Positions 1 through 9,884 of a DNA stretch of 64,000 bases are shown one piece after another (position 1 is the stretch's first letter; the number at the start of each line of letters is the position of its first letter). The position numbers and the translations under genes are program-made. The notes under the pieces are model-generated. The model saw only the letters and a program-made list of their open reading frames with translations. It searched no databases and was not told where the DNA came from. Source of the DNA: Chaetoderma sp. LZ-2023a (Eukaryota; Mollusca; Caudofoveata; Chaetodermatida; Chaetodermatidae); NCBI GenBank assembly GCA_034401795.1, contig CM067374.1, positions 135,624,135 through 135,688,134 on the forward strand, read 5' to 3'.

Positions 1-266
1 AGTTGGCTGGACATAAATTGCCAAAATGCATATTCTCCATGACCGCTTGGTGGATTATATCCAAATTTGGCGGAAGGATTCTGTAGTAGTTGGCTCTAGA
101 ACTTCTATTCAGAATTTTTTTTTATAATTCTGTGCTTAGCAACAACCGTCATCAGATGAAATATTTTTGAAAGTTCGCCTCTATGTCCGTCTCATCTGAA
201 AAGAAAAATAGGAAGTGGAAATTAGATACGGGTATACAGGCAACGTGCTGAATATTTTGAGGTTTT

Positions 267-319
<53 letters not shown>

Positions 320-483
320 GTATGTACATACTCAGTATATTTTATAGGCAGCCTTTTTTGAAATAGTAGCGGCCTTCTCTGCTGGCAGCCCTTATTGCCA
401 TACACCGTCCAGGATACCGTTACAGGCCCTTAGCCCCCTTGTTGATAAGCCTTCTAAATTTATTTTATGTTTGAAGTCAATCG
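1..483. repeat. Noncoding stretch with (GATA)n microsatellite
   Basis: Positions 267-319 are an uninterrupted GATA tetranucleotide array of about 13 units. Just before it (232-262) is a short sequence ending in TGCTGAATATTTTGA that resembles the terminal repeats of the foldback family at 31822-33258. The open frame across the GATA array on the minus strand is only the repeat translated. Nothing else is recognised. Confidence 0.8.
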
Positions 484-759
484 TCAGAGTTCATTGCTGT
501 CATGAAGTCGAGATTCATGGTTGCATTGCAGCCACATTTCTGGTATTACATTTGGCTCCTCCCCTGGGTGGGGTAGGCTAACGAGGTCAAAGTAGCGAAC
601 GTGGTCGATTGCTGTGACACGGCATCGACCAAACAATCTAGTTATCAATAACTTTCCATCGTCAGATAGATCCAAGTTATCAGAGATTGTAACCCACACC
701 CTATAATTTTTCTTTTTATCACTTCCAGGGTTGTTAAATCTTAATGTATGATCACACAA
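484..759 (-). other. Unassigned open frame, 91 codons
   Basis: A minus-strand frame of 91 codons with a mixed, non-repetitive composition (residues such as NLDLSDDGKLL and SLPHPGEEPNV). I recognise no domain, signal peptide or membrane segment. It has no identifiable partner ORF; the next feature (1751-2239, plus strand) reads in the opposite direction. It could be a chance ORF or an exon piece. Low confidence that it is expressed. Confidence 0.15.
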
Positions 760-1034
760 CCTCCTTTATTAAAATTTGAGCAAAATCTGACCAGTTTGTT
801 TCCGATATATCCATAGATTAAAATTTGTACCCAATCTGGATCCAACTTGGGTTTTTTCCAGATCACAGGCAAAGTGTGGAAATTCTTGTTTAGGTTATGT
901 TGCTTTTTTACTGTTGTCTAATAGTACACAACTGTCAAAGCATCATGAGATTAGTTCAACCAATCAGATTTGCCATTGAAGGCTTTTCCAACAATATCTC
1001 TGCCAATCAAAGATAACGAGGTTAAATATATACG

Positions 1035-1048
1035 TGATGACGTCATCA
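1035..1048. promoter_or_regulatory. 14-bp perfect palindrome with CRE core
   Basis: TGATGACGTCATCA is a perfect palindrome containing the CREB/ATF site TGACGTCA at 1038-1045. A CCAAT-like motif lies upstream near 1002. It sits about 700 bp before the broken conserved ORF at 1751-2239, so it could be a relic promoter. A single motif is weak evidence. The 76-codon ORF across it (970-1200) is not recognisable. Confidence 0.25.
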
Positions 1049-1418
1049 GAATGGAATGGTGTTCCAGTTCAAGACGATTGTCCATTCGGCATTCGATATA
1101 CCGAGATTTTCACTATAAAAACGCAGAAATTAGACGAATTTTGCGAAGAAACACTAAATTAAATACATCTTCTGATAAATCCAGCCACAAATTGATGTAA
1201 ATAAGTTAAAATCTGCTGTACGAATCGCTCAAAGTTTGCAAAGCACGCGAGATACATGTACATAGAAAAAGTATACTGATAACCGGGTCTGCCTATACTA
1301 GGAACTGCGTACCCGTTTGCTTCTAACCATAGGACTCATCGAAAGAACTGGAGAACCAAGGTTGGAATTGATGGCGCATTCAATTTATCGTAAAATTTTC
1401 AAATGCGTAGGGCAAAAA

Positions 1419-1600
1419 GTTAAACCCGTCATTCAAAATGTCAAACCCGTCATTCAAAATGTCAAACCCATCATTCAAAATGTCAAACCCATCATTCAAA
1501 ATGTCAAACCCGTCATTCAAAATGTCAAGCCCATCATTCAAAATGTCAAACCCGTCATTCAAAATGTCAAACCCATCATTCAAAATGTCAAACCCGTAGT
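1419..1600 (+). repeat. 21-bp minisatellite, eight units plus a partial
   Basis: Eight consecutive 21-bp units of the type GTCAAACCCRTCATTCAAAA plus T (1419-1586), followed by a degenerate part unit. Units differ mainly at one G/A position. Because 21 is a multiple of three, the array is open on both strands: VKPVIQN/VKPIIQN on plus, NDGFDIL on minus. The resulting ORFs are repeat-driven and should not be taken as genes. Confidence 0.9.
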
Positions 1601-1750
1601 GTCAAAATTCTAACCCATCAAGATAAAATTCAAGATACGTGTTGAGATTTTACCAAACGCGCTGTGTCTAAGCAAATCACTACGAGAAGATGACGCCATA
1701 TAGACGCATTTTAAACGAGCTTTAGGATGCGTTTAAGTAAAGCTAACTAA

Positions 1751-2239
1751 GATCTGTACTGTATTGTTCAAAGTTCAGAGGATTTCGCAAATTTGGCCAA
1801 ACATCTGCTTGAAAAAACAACTGTGATTCACATACCCCAGGCTGAAATAGACACCAAATTTTCAGAGATGAACATTTTATGGGAGGAAGCCCATGGAGTT
1901 CCTAGCATACAGAAAATGCACATCATCAGCTTTGATACTGATATGAAGTGTTGGAAAAATGCATTGGATGATTCAAGTGGCACTTGCAATATCAATGTTG
2001 ACCATTCTGCTTCTGTTATCTATCTTGTAGTGGGAGATTGGTGTCTTGTTAGATATGAAGGACAAGATTTTCCTGGTGAAGTTAAGTGTTCAACCAGGAC
2101 AGGAGTATGAAGTGCTGGTGGATATTTCAAATGGCCAGCAAAAGCTGACTGCATTGTCTATCCATCTTCCAGTATGATAAAAAAGATCAGTCCTCCAATT
2201 CCTGTTGGTAGAAGGGGACAATACATGTTTAATTTTTAG
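1751..2239 (+). pseudogene. Conserved C-terminal domain ORF with one internal TGA
   Basis: The frame is open from 1751, just after TAA at 1748-1750, to TAG at 2237-2239, broken only by TGA at 2108-2110. Before the stop it reads ...HIPQAEIDTKF... and GDWCLVRYEGQDFPGEV. After the stop, in the same frame, come a KWPAK...VYP segment and IKKISPPIPVGRRGQY near the end. This order (GDW-VRY-PGEV, then W-P, then P-P-V-RG-Y-F) resembles a C-terminal module I associate with uncharacterised, often transposon-linked proteins of marine animals; that link is from memory and unproven. No start codon is obvious: the usual reading begins at TTG 1793, and an AG precedes the frame, so it may be a 3' exon. One nonsense change in otherwise good coding sequence suggests recent decay. 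Confidence 0.5.
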
Positions 2240-2555
2240 ATTTTGTGAACAACTGCTGGAAGCTGTTATATGAAATGTACTGTAATTCAGTTATGATACG
2301 TACTGTAATTAATAATACAGGCAGCTGGCCTGTAAACTTGATCCCTTTGTAAAAAGGATTTCCATTATAGATGCACTTTTAAAATGTGGTTTGAGGATTT
2401 CTTTTTATCAAGTATTAATATTTTGCAGAGATTTTTTAAAAAGATGATGGGACAAAATGTCCTGTACAACTCTGTCCCGTACAACACTATGACTACATTA
2501 TTTTGTCATAAGAGTATTAGAAAATAATTAAAGTGATGATCAAATGAAGTATGGG
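2240..2555. other. Noncoding flank
   Basis: AT-rich sequence after the broken ORF with no gene. It holds two copies of a short motif, TGTCCTGTACAAC near 2459 and TGTCCCGTACAACA near 2484, which recurs at about 4857 and 5021 on the far side of the TIR elements. It may be the 3' untranslated region of the 1751-2239 ORF. Confidence 0.4.
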
Positions 2556-3213
2556 TACCGTATTTCGCTTAATAGTAGCCTATGCTCTAATAGAAGTCCA
2601 CCCCCTAACTTTGACATATGAGCTCCAATGATTTCTTAGCAGTTTCAAAACGGCAAAACTGTGTATTCGAAGCCCACCCTCTAACTCAGCAGACTGTATA
2701 GGAAAATTTTTCTTAAGAGCAAATTTGTAAGAATAGCGTGTATAATAATAACAATCGTGTCACAGGGTGTGTCTACTTCAGACCGATCTCGGCCCTGATA
2801 CATTCCCGGCCCCTCTAGAAGTCAATAGACGCCTCGGATTTGTAAATCTCGACCACCTATTAGGTTAATACTAATAGTAGGCCACGTATGTTCAAGATAT
2901 AATAAAGTTTATTCCACACTTTTGTAGTCAAAATGCGCATAAAACAGTCTTGGCGTGATTAAATACCTTCCTTATAAATATATTTTAAGACCAAATTTAT
3001 GTACCAAACAATGAGGACGGGAGAAAATGTGCATCAATTTTGTAACGCCGATCAACATTAAATGATCCAAATTGAATTATTACGAACAACAATATAGCCA
3101 GCTTCTTAAGTTGGCGAGCCAGCGGTTCTTGAGATGGGTGGCATCATGTTCTCACGAGATATTATACGCTAACGGGAGTTTATCAAACGGGTACCCATTT
3201 TTTAAGATCAATA

Positions 3214-4286
3214 TACCGTAAAAATTTGACTAAAGGACACAGTTTTTTTGTCAAAATACATCTACTAGAAAGGGGGGGGGGGGGTGCGTCCTATAATCGA
3301 GAACATTCCTTCCCCACATTTTTGGGTTGAAATTTTTCTTAAAAATTCACAGATTATACCACGGAAATTGAACTAAATGTTACCCTAGACAATTCGCGCC
3401 GCCTGACGACTATGTTTAATGTATACTAAAAAAACACCAAGCGGAAGTGAAATTATTAAATTGGGGCGCCTAAATATTGCTTATTCTTTAATACATATCA
3501 CTTATTACATCAAAATTAATCCAGAATTTGACATAAAATGGCGTCGAGAAAAGATACGTGTATAAATCATGTGATTCGCCTCCAATCGCAAAAGATCTTT
3601 ATTCTAATTAGAGCGAGTACTCGGATCTAAATATTCTGGACTCGGAAATTGCTATATATCATCATTGCACAATAGGAACTGAATGTTCCCGTACCCGTTT
3701 GATAACCAACTCCCGTTAGCGCATAAGATTACACAGCGCCTCCAATCACAAAAGAGCCAGATAACCAACTCCCATTAGCGCATAAGATCACACAGCGCCT
3801 CCAACCGCAAGAGTCATTACAAATAGTGACCATCTGAATATTCCCATACCCGTTTTAGAACCAACTCCAGCTAACGCTTAAGATTACACAGCGCCTCCAA
3901 TCACAAAAGAGTCAGATAACCAACTCCTGTTAGCGCATAAGATCACGCAGCACCTCCAAACGCAAAAGAGCCATTACAATCTGTTTCTATCACGCGATTT
4001 GTATGTTTTCAAGGAGACATTTTATGCCAAAATTAAATTGATTTTGATGTAATAAACAATCTTTATTGAAGATACACGATATTTAGGCGGTCCTATTTAA
4101 TCATTTCTCTTCCACCATGATAATTTTAATCAAGCACATACCAATTTTCGATTTTTTAAAGGTACATTTTTTTCTAAATTTAACAGCGTCTTATATAGGA
4201 TTATAAGAGTTTTTTGGGCGGATTTTGGTCAAATTTGGGACAGCATCCTATATTCGATGGCGGCCTTTAGTCGAGAAATTACGGTA
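3214..4286. mobile_element. Nested TIR element of the same family
   Basis: Left end TACCGTAAAAATTTGACTAA at 3214. The right end on the minus strand from 4286 begins TACCGTAATTTCTCGACTAA, again with TA at each edge. The left arm (3214-3690) pairs inverted with 3985-4286, and also with the outer element's right arm 4287-4570. 3985-4120 and 4400-4520 are direct copies of one another. A run of G (about 3270-3284) lies in the left arm. The centre is a tandem repeat (3681-3975). No coding capacity is seen. Confidence 0.75.
3681..3975 (+). repeat. 59-bp tandem repeat in a 155-bp higher-order duplication
   Basis: Four units of about 59 bp containing GATAACCAACTCCCGTTAGC and CACAGCGCCTCCAA begin near 3701, 3760, 3857 and 3915. 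Pairs of units are preceded by GAATGTTCCCGTACCCG (3681) and GAATATTCCCATACCCG (3836), so the block was duplicated at a period of about 155 bp. One inverted copy of the unit lies in the outer element's left arm near 3160-3200. Confidence 0.8.
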
Positions 4287-4740
4287 ATACTCAGTTCCTA
4301 TCGCGCAATGATAATATATAGATATTCCCGAGTTCCGAGTCCCCGGATATATTTATATCCGAGTACTCGCTCTAAAATAAACTCTTCAATTGGAGGCGAA
4401 TCACGTGATTTGTATTCTTTCGCGACGCCATTTTATATCAAATTGTGGATTCATTTTGATGTAATAAACGAGCTTTATTAAAGGATACGCAATATTTAGG
4501 CGCTCAAATCAAATAATTACATTTCTCCGGTGATGTTTTGAGGTATACATTAAACATAGGCGTAGGCGGTGGGAATTTTTACGGGAGAAAATACATTGAA
4601 TTTCCGTGGTATCAATTTTAGAACACTTTTTTGGGAAAACTGTAATATAAGCCCACCCCCTTTCTCAGAGATGTTTGGTTGGAAATTGAACACCTCTTGT
4701 CCCAATAGAAGCCTAGGCTACTATTAAGCGAAATACGGTA

Positions 4741-5035
4741 ATCAAACTAGACATATGTAGAAATGTTCTGAGGCATATAACTTCTAATTTAGCAATCAGA
4801 CTTCACAGACTTTTTAAGTTGAACATTTACATGAAATTTTTTCTAATTCTCTGCGTCCCGTACAACATCATGTTAAATTTGCTCTAACTTTCCTCAGAAG
4901 GAAGATATATAATTTACTTTGCTGTCAGAGGAATCACACCATCCTATATTACTTGCATGCACAATATCATTCTGGTTTGTAAATAATTTGATAGATTTTT
5001 TGACAAAAATATTCTCTGGATGTCCCGTACAACAC
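4741..5035. other. Noncoding flank, continuation of 2240-2555
   Basis: AT-rich, no gene. Contains GCGTCCCGTACAACATCA (about 4855) and TGTCCCGTACAACACC (5021-5036), the motif seen before the TIR element. This supports the view that the two flanks were once adjacent and that the element at 2556-4740 was inserted between them. Confidence 0.4.
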
Positions 5036-5918
5036 CGGTGGAATCGCCCAGGAGAGGTTTTCATCTATGTGTACGCCAAGATCTTTTTCACTTGTGGACG
5101 GTATGATTTCAATGATTTGTGACTGGCATGTAGTGTCTGTTATATAATACTGGGTTATAGGATTGTTTGAACCAAAGTGTATTACAGGTGTTTGGTCTGC
5201 ATTAAAGTGTAGCTGCCAAATCTGAGACCAATTACATACGTTATCTATATTGTCTTGAAGGTTGATGGTGTTAGGGTTACCAAACAGTTTTGTATCATCT
5301 GCAAAGATCTTACAAGAGCAGGTTACGGAATCGGGTAGATCGTTTATATACAAAGGAAAAGTGTAGGTCCCAAAAACACTGCCTTGAGGCACAACACTAG
5401 TGACGGCTGTCCAGTCGGATGTTGCTTCGTTGATCTTTACACACTGTTTTCTTTCGGTTAGAAATGCTTCAGTCCAGTTAATTAGTTGCTCTCCTAGACC
5501 GTACATTCTCATTTTATTTAGAAGTCCTTTGTGTGGTATTGGATCGAAAGCTTTGGAAAAATCTAAGTATATTGCATCTATGGGTTTGTTTTCATCTAGA
5601 TTGGATGTTATGGTTTCCATGTAATCCAGTAACTGTGTTTTGCATGATCTGTTATGTCTGAAGCCATGTTGACAGCTGGTGAAATGGTTGTTTGTTTCCA
5701 TGTAGTTCATTATTGCATCATGTACAAATGTTTCTAAAGGTGTGCAAAGTGAGCAAGTTAGACTGATGGGTCTGTAGTTGCTTGGATTACTTTTTGGGCC
5801 TTTCTTATAAATCGGACAGACATTAGCCATTTTCCAAATCTCAGGTATTTCGGCTTCCTCTAAAGATTTGTTAAATAGGATGCTAAGGGGTACACTGATC
5901 TCTTTTGCTAGTTCAATC
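5036..5918 (-). pseudogene. LINE reverse transcriptase, C-terminal part of interrupted copy
   Basis: CR1/Jockey-type RT on the minus strand. Reading from 5918 downward: AKEISVPLSILFNKSLEEAE, then PSNYRPISL, the motif-A box YLDFSKAFD, a degraded motif B (VPQGSVFGTYTFPLYINDLP, normally GPLLF), and the catalytic FADDTKLFG. The frame is open to EKDLGVHIDENLSW and then runs into unrelated sequence at about 5036, so the 3' third and tail are missing. LINE copies are normally 5'- rather than 3'-truncated, so a deletion or rearrangement is likely. The N-terminal part continues at 6871-7140, across the inserted LINE at 5919-6870. Family member: 9885-11222. Confidence 0.85.
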
Positions 5919-6870
5919 TGAAATGTTCCTGTTTGCAGATGACACAAAACTCTTCAGATCAATTTTTAATCCAACAGACTGTATTTCACTGCAAAATGAC
6001 ATAAATTCGATGTGCTCATGGATGGATGATTCATTATTAAAACTTCATTCAGATAAATGCAAATATATGCGAATCTCTACCAAAAAAACAGAACCACACT
6101 CCTATACAATGAACTTATGCAGCCATACTTTAACATACTCCTCTGCTGAAAAGGATATTGGTGTAATAATCGATGAAAAGCTAAATTTTGACCAGCACAT
6201 AAATGAAAAGTTAAACAAAGCAAACAAAATAATGGGATTAATCCGACGTACGTTTAGCTATATAGATAAATATAATTTTGCCCACCTATTCAAGGCCCTC
6301 GTTAGACCACATATTGAATATGCTAATGTTGTCTGGGCCTCACATTTGAAAAAACACATAAATGCTGTAGAAAATGTTCAAAGACGAGCCACCAAGCTCG
6401 TTCCTGGCCTACGCCATTTATCATACAGTGAACGCCTACAAACATTGAAATTACCGACCTTGGCATTTCGTAGATTACGTGGCGATATGATAGAGATTTA
6501 TAAACATCTCAACAACAAATATGACCAAGGAACATCAGACTTCATTGAACTTCACAACACAAATACTAATACAAGAGGCCATAGCTTAAAACTCATGAAA
6601 GTTAGACCCAGACTAGACATAAGAAAGTACTCCTTCCCATTGCGGTGCACTGATTGGAATAAACTCTCTGAATATGTCATCAGCGCACCTTCAATTAATT
6701 CTTTTAAACATAGATTGGACAAACTTTGGGAAAGTCACCCTATGCGCTTCAACTTTGAAGCAGAACCTACATGTATTTCCAATTCTACTTCAATACTAGT
6801 TGACTGATGTGAAACTGTTATTCCTGACGTTAGAGGCCTGAGGCCTGCTGTCAGATGTCCTTTCATTGTA
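5919..6870 (+). mobile_element. 5'-truncated CR1-like LINE inserted in another LINE
   Basis: A plus-strand 3' fragment of a CR1-like element. Translation starts at the RT active site (FLFADDTKLF) and runs through EKDIGVIIDEKLNF, the thumb (NVQRRATKLVPGL, LPTLAFRRLRGDMIEIYKHL) to the C-terminal WNKLSEYV...FKHRLDKLW, stop at 6805-6807. This 300-codon frame is uninterrupted. The short 3' UTR carries TGACGTTAGAGGCCTGAGGC and ends ...TTCATTGTA. The same hexamer TCAATC lies at 5913-5918 and 6871-6876, a target-site duplication. Closest relative in the window is the CR1 copy at 23373-30480, which has the same 3' UTR motif. Confidence 0.9.
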
Positions 6871-7140
6871 TCAATCAAAATTTGTATGGGTATGCAGTCT
6901 GGTCCATGACTTTTATTTGGGTTTAGTGTTTTTAGTTTGGCTTCAATAGTCTCTGGGCTTATAGAAATGTCTGGTAAAACAGTGTTCTCTAGGCTTATAG
7001 AAATGTCTGGTAAAACGGTGTTCTCTGGGCTTATAGAAATGTCTGGTAAAACGGTGTTCTCTGGGCTTATAGAAATGTCTGGTAAAACAGTTTTTGTGAT
7101 ATTGGGGATATTTTCTGGCATTGTATGATTGTATGTCTGG
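6871..7140 (-). pseudogene. LINE ORF2 linker and RT start, N-terminal part of interrupted copy
   Basis: The minus-strand frame contains four near-identical repeats built on NTVLPDISISPE, then the conserved pre-RT motif LNPNKSHGPDCIPIQILI. It ends exactly at the TCAATC duplication where the plus-strand LINE enters, and the protein resumes across the insertion at 5918 with ELAKEIS. No endonuclease is visible upstream, so the copy is 5'-truncated near 7140-7185. The repeated segment replaces the usual variable linker between endonuclease and RT. Confidence 0.8.
6955..7092 (-). repeat. 36-bp in-frame tandem repeat in LINE linker
   Basis: Three full 36-bp units (6955-6990, 6991-7026, 7027-7062) and one partial (7063-7092). 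Each encodes 12 residues, NTVLPDISISPE on the minus strand. The units are almost identical, so the expansion is younger than the surrounding decay. The plus-strand ORF across it (MSGKTVFSGLIE repeated) is a shadow. Confidence 0.9.
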
Positions 7141-7906
7141 CGGTTTAGTAAATATATTTGAAAGGGATATGGGTAGATTGCCATTGTAGTAGTCCCTAAG
7201 AATAGTGTATAAGTGGACCCCTCCAGTAAGTTTTAGGATTTTGTTTATTTTGAATATATCTTCATCTTGGGCAATATCGTCTTTCTATCCAGCTACGAAA
7301 ACTGGTAACTTCAGCTTTTCTACTTTACGAGTTTGCTACCACATTACCTATGCGTAGCTTATATGACACACTTTATGCAAGCTGTACCATCAAAACGTAA
7401 AGGTATGTATTGCTGAAAAACATATTTATGTAAATTTTATATACGATTTTCCCTTCTTTTACTTCTTCTTGTTCTGTATATTCCTCCTATCGTTGGCCAA
7501 ACTTTGATCATAGATATCCATAGATTGAACACTCAGCGTGTCAGCAGCTGTTGGAAACGTGACATTTGTGTGGGAATCCTTCTGTTGGATAGTTACGTTT
7601 TCGCTAGAATCCAACTGAGCGTCTTCAAGCGGTAATAATTCAAAATATACACAATATAATGTATATATCTGTATAATATTGTACATATTTATATTTTGTT
7701 TTATTTATATATATTTATATTTTGCTGTACAGTTAATCATATAGTTTTCTGATTGTAAATATGGTTGTTTTGGGGGGGTTTGGGGTGTGTGTGTTCCAAA
7801 TGTAAATAAGTGAGGGCCTCGGGGAAGAACGGTTATTTTATTGATCGAGTTTGTACCCTCTTTAAATAAAGATATTATTATTATTATTATTATTATTATT
7901 TATTTT
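7141..7906 (+). other. Noncoding stretch ending in a LINE-like 3' tail
   Basis: 7141-7780 contains no recognisable gene; the minus ORF 7459-7686 is unassigned. From about 7780 the sequence has GAGGGCCTCGGGGAAGAAC followed by TTGTACCCTCTTTAAATAAA and (ATT)n at 7873-7902. This is the form of a CR1/L2-type 3' UTR with AATAAA and a trinucleotide tail, on the plus strand. The body of that element is not present. Confidence 0.45.
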
Positions 7907-9162
7907 TTTATCAGTGGCAGGTCGACGACATTACAGCTCCTCCACGTCCTTGACAAATGGATAAAAGCGATTGATCTAGGCCATTCAGTTGACGTCATCT
8001 ACCTAGATTTCAAGAAAGCCTTCGATACAGTCCCATACAGACAGCTTACGGACAAGAGGAAGGCTTTCAAGAAAACAGATCCAATTCATGGATGGGTTAA
8101 GTCTTTCCTGAGTGACCGTGTGCAGAAAGTAGCCATAAATGGTGAGGAGTCGAGCTGGATGGATGTTACAAGTGGAATACCGCAAGGGAGTGTATTAGGT
8201 CCATTACTTTTCATTTATATAAATGACTTGCCTGGACAAGTAATCTCAGATGCATATTTATTTGCAGATGACACTAAGATCTTCTGGATTATTCTAAAGC
8301 CAGATGGCACAGCCACACTGCAGACAGACCTAAATGAGCTAGCAGAGTGGTCAAACACTTGGCTTCTCGGCTTCCACCCAGACAAATGTGTTCAAATGAG
8401 CTTCGGGCGACCAAATGTAGAAGCAAGTAACTACCATATTATAGCCGACGGGGAAAACCACGAAATTTTACAATCGAAAGAAGAAAAGGACATTGGACTG
8501 ATTATAGATGAATCACTAAACTTTGGGAGACACATTACAGAGAAGGTGAATAAAGCAAACAGCATGGTTGAAATTATTCGTAGAGCCTATATCATTCTAA
8601 ACGAGAAAAACTTTGTACCATTATACAAGGCAATAGTAAGGAGCCATCTAGACTATGCCGCAGCTGTATGGTGCCCATATAAAAAATCAGTCATCGCACT
8701 CATAGAAAAGATACAGAGAAGAGCAACCAAACAGATACCTGGTCTACGGGAACTCAGCTATGAGGAAAGATTAAAAAGACTGAAACTGCCAACCTTGGCA
8801 TTCCGCAGAGTCCACGGTGATATGATCGAGGTATACAAACTGCTGCATGAGAGAGAGAGGATGTCAGGGGACATGACAAGAAAATCTTTCATACGAGGGC
8901 AAAACTAAACATTCGTAGAAACTGTTTTCCAGTTTGAGTCCCAAAAACCCTGGAATAAGCTACCTAAATTTGTTGTTGATGCTCTGTCTGTGAATGCATT
9001 CAAGGCCTATCTAGATAGATACTGGAGAGACCAACCACTAGTATATGACTATAAAGCACCTATTGAAACCGGAAGAGAAGAGCACAATATGATGATGAAG
9101 AAGAAGATCTGACCATTGAGGCATAAGCCTGCGGTCAGAAACAACCTAAGTAAACCTAAGTA

Positions 9163-9231
<69 letters not shown>
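7907..9231 (+). mobile_element. 5'-truncated CR1-like LINE with (ATT)n tail
   Basis: Translation from 7907 gives SGRSTTLQLLHVLDKW, YLDFKKAFDTVPYRQL, GIPQGSVLGPLLFIYINDLP, the active site FADDTKIF, EKDIGLIIDESLNF and IQRRATKQIPGLREL. The frame breaks near 8905 (ORF end 8908) and resumes after further changes as VVDALSVNAFKAYLDRYW, with the stop at 9111-9113. The 3' UTR has a GAGGCATAAGCCTGCGGTCAG hairpin-like box (as in the other CR1 copies) and ends in an ATT array at 9162-9231. The element begins directly after the ATT tail of the previous repeat. RT catalytic residues are kept but the copy is dead. Confidence 0.88.
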
Positions 9232-9233
<2 letters not shown>

Positions 9234-9884
9234 ACATCTAAATGATTAGATGTTTGTTTAGCACAACAGAGGAGATGCGAATTAGTTGGAAAATAGTTAA
9301 AGTTAAGAAATCCCAGCTACATGAAACGATCTACAGCGCCTAATAGAGATGCATAATGTATTTCCATGACTGACTGAAATGACACAAATGGCCCTCTAAC
9401 AACCGTTAAGTTTGGGAAGTTAAACATTCCATCCCATGTAGCTTAAAGTATAAACCGTCACCCACTTAATGTAGCATCTGTAATGTTAGACTATGCCAAT
9501 TTTCTCTGTAAAGGCCCATGCAAAGAAATGCAATTTTTCTTAAATTTATTGTCACATTTATCAAAATGTCCTATTTCTATATATTAATATGTTATTCATT
9601 CAAAGTAATATGGCTACAACGGCCATTATCTTAAGAACAAAATAGGGGTATGCCTATTAAAAATAAAGCTGCATATCCAGAAATGTCATTAATGACAATG
9701 CACTAGGCTATTCCAAGCATGTACTGAGAAGTCATCGCATTCTTCTATAAATGACATGAAGATAATGATATCTCATTCTCAGTACATGTTTGGACAATTT
9801 GATAAACAATGCATGAATTTTATGAAACCTTTAATGATCATAGTTTTGGAACTATGTCAAGAGTAAAATGGTGCTATGAGAATC
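9232..9884. other. Noncoding stretch with a small inverted repeat
   Basis: No gene seen. CCAAGCATGTACTGAGAA near 9711 is inverted as CTCAGTACATGTTTGG ending near 9794, giving an imperfect hairpin with an ~50-base loop. The rest is AT-rich unique-looking sequence. Confidence 0.5.

Larger units (their letters stand above)
2556..4740. mobile_element. Outer TIR/foldback element with TA flanks
   Basis: The left end starts TACCGTATTTCGCTTAATAG (2556 on). The right end, read on the minus strand from 4740, starts with the same sequence. Both copies are flanked by TA, the usual Tc1/mariner-type duplication. The right arm (4287-4740) is the inverted partner of sequence found in the nested element (3214-3690), so both belong to one family. 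No transposase ORF is visible; it is non-autonomous. The left arm runs 2556-3213, and the inserted relative begins at 3214. Confidence 0.75.

Noticed and set aside
1317..1613. VKPxIQN heptad protein
   Set aside because: A 21-bp minisatellite open in both strands; no sequence outside the repeat looks coding.
1751..2239. TGA as selenocysteine codon
   Set aside because: The expected residue at this position in the domain is not a redox site, no SECIS-like structure could be identified by eye, and nonsense decay is simpler.
3681..3975. CRISPR-like array
   Set aside because: Units are contiguous diverged copies with no unique spacers, inside a eukaryotic TIR element.
9049..9237. Poly-Asn ORF
   Set aside because: Translation of the (ATT)n tail of the LINE at 7907-9231.
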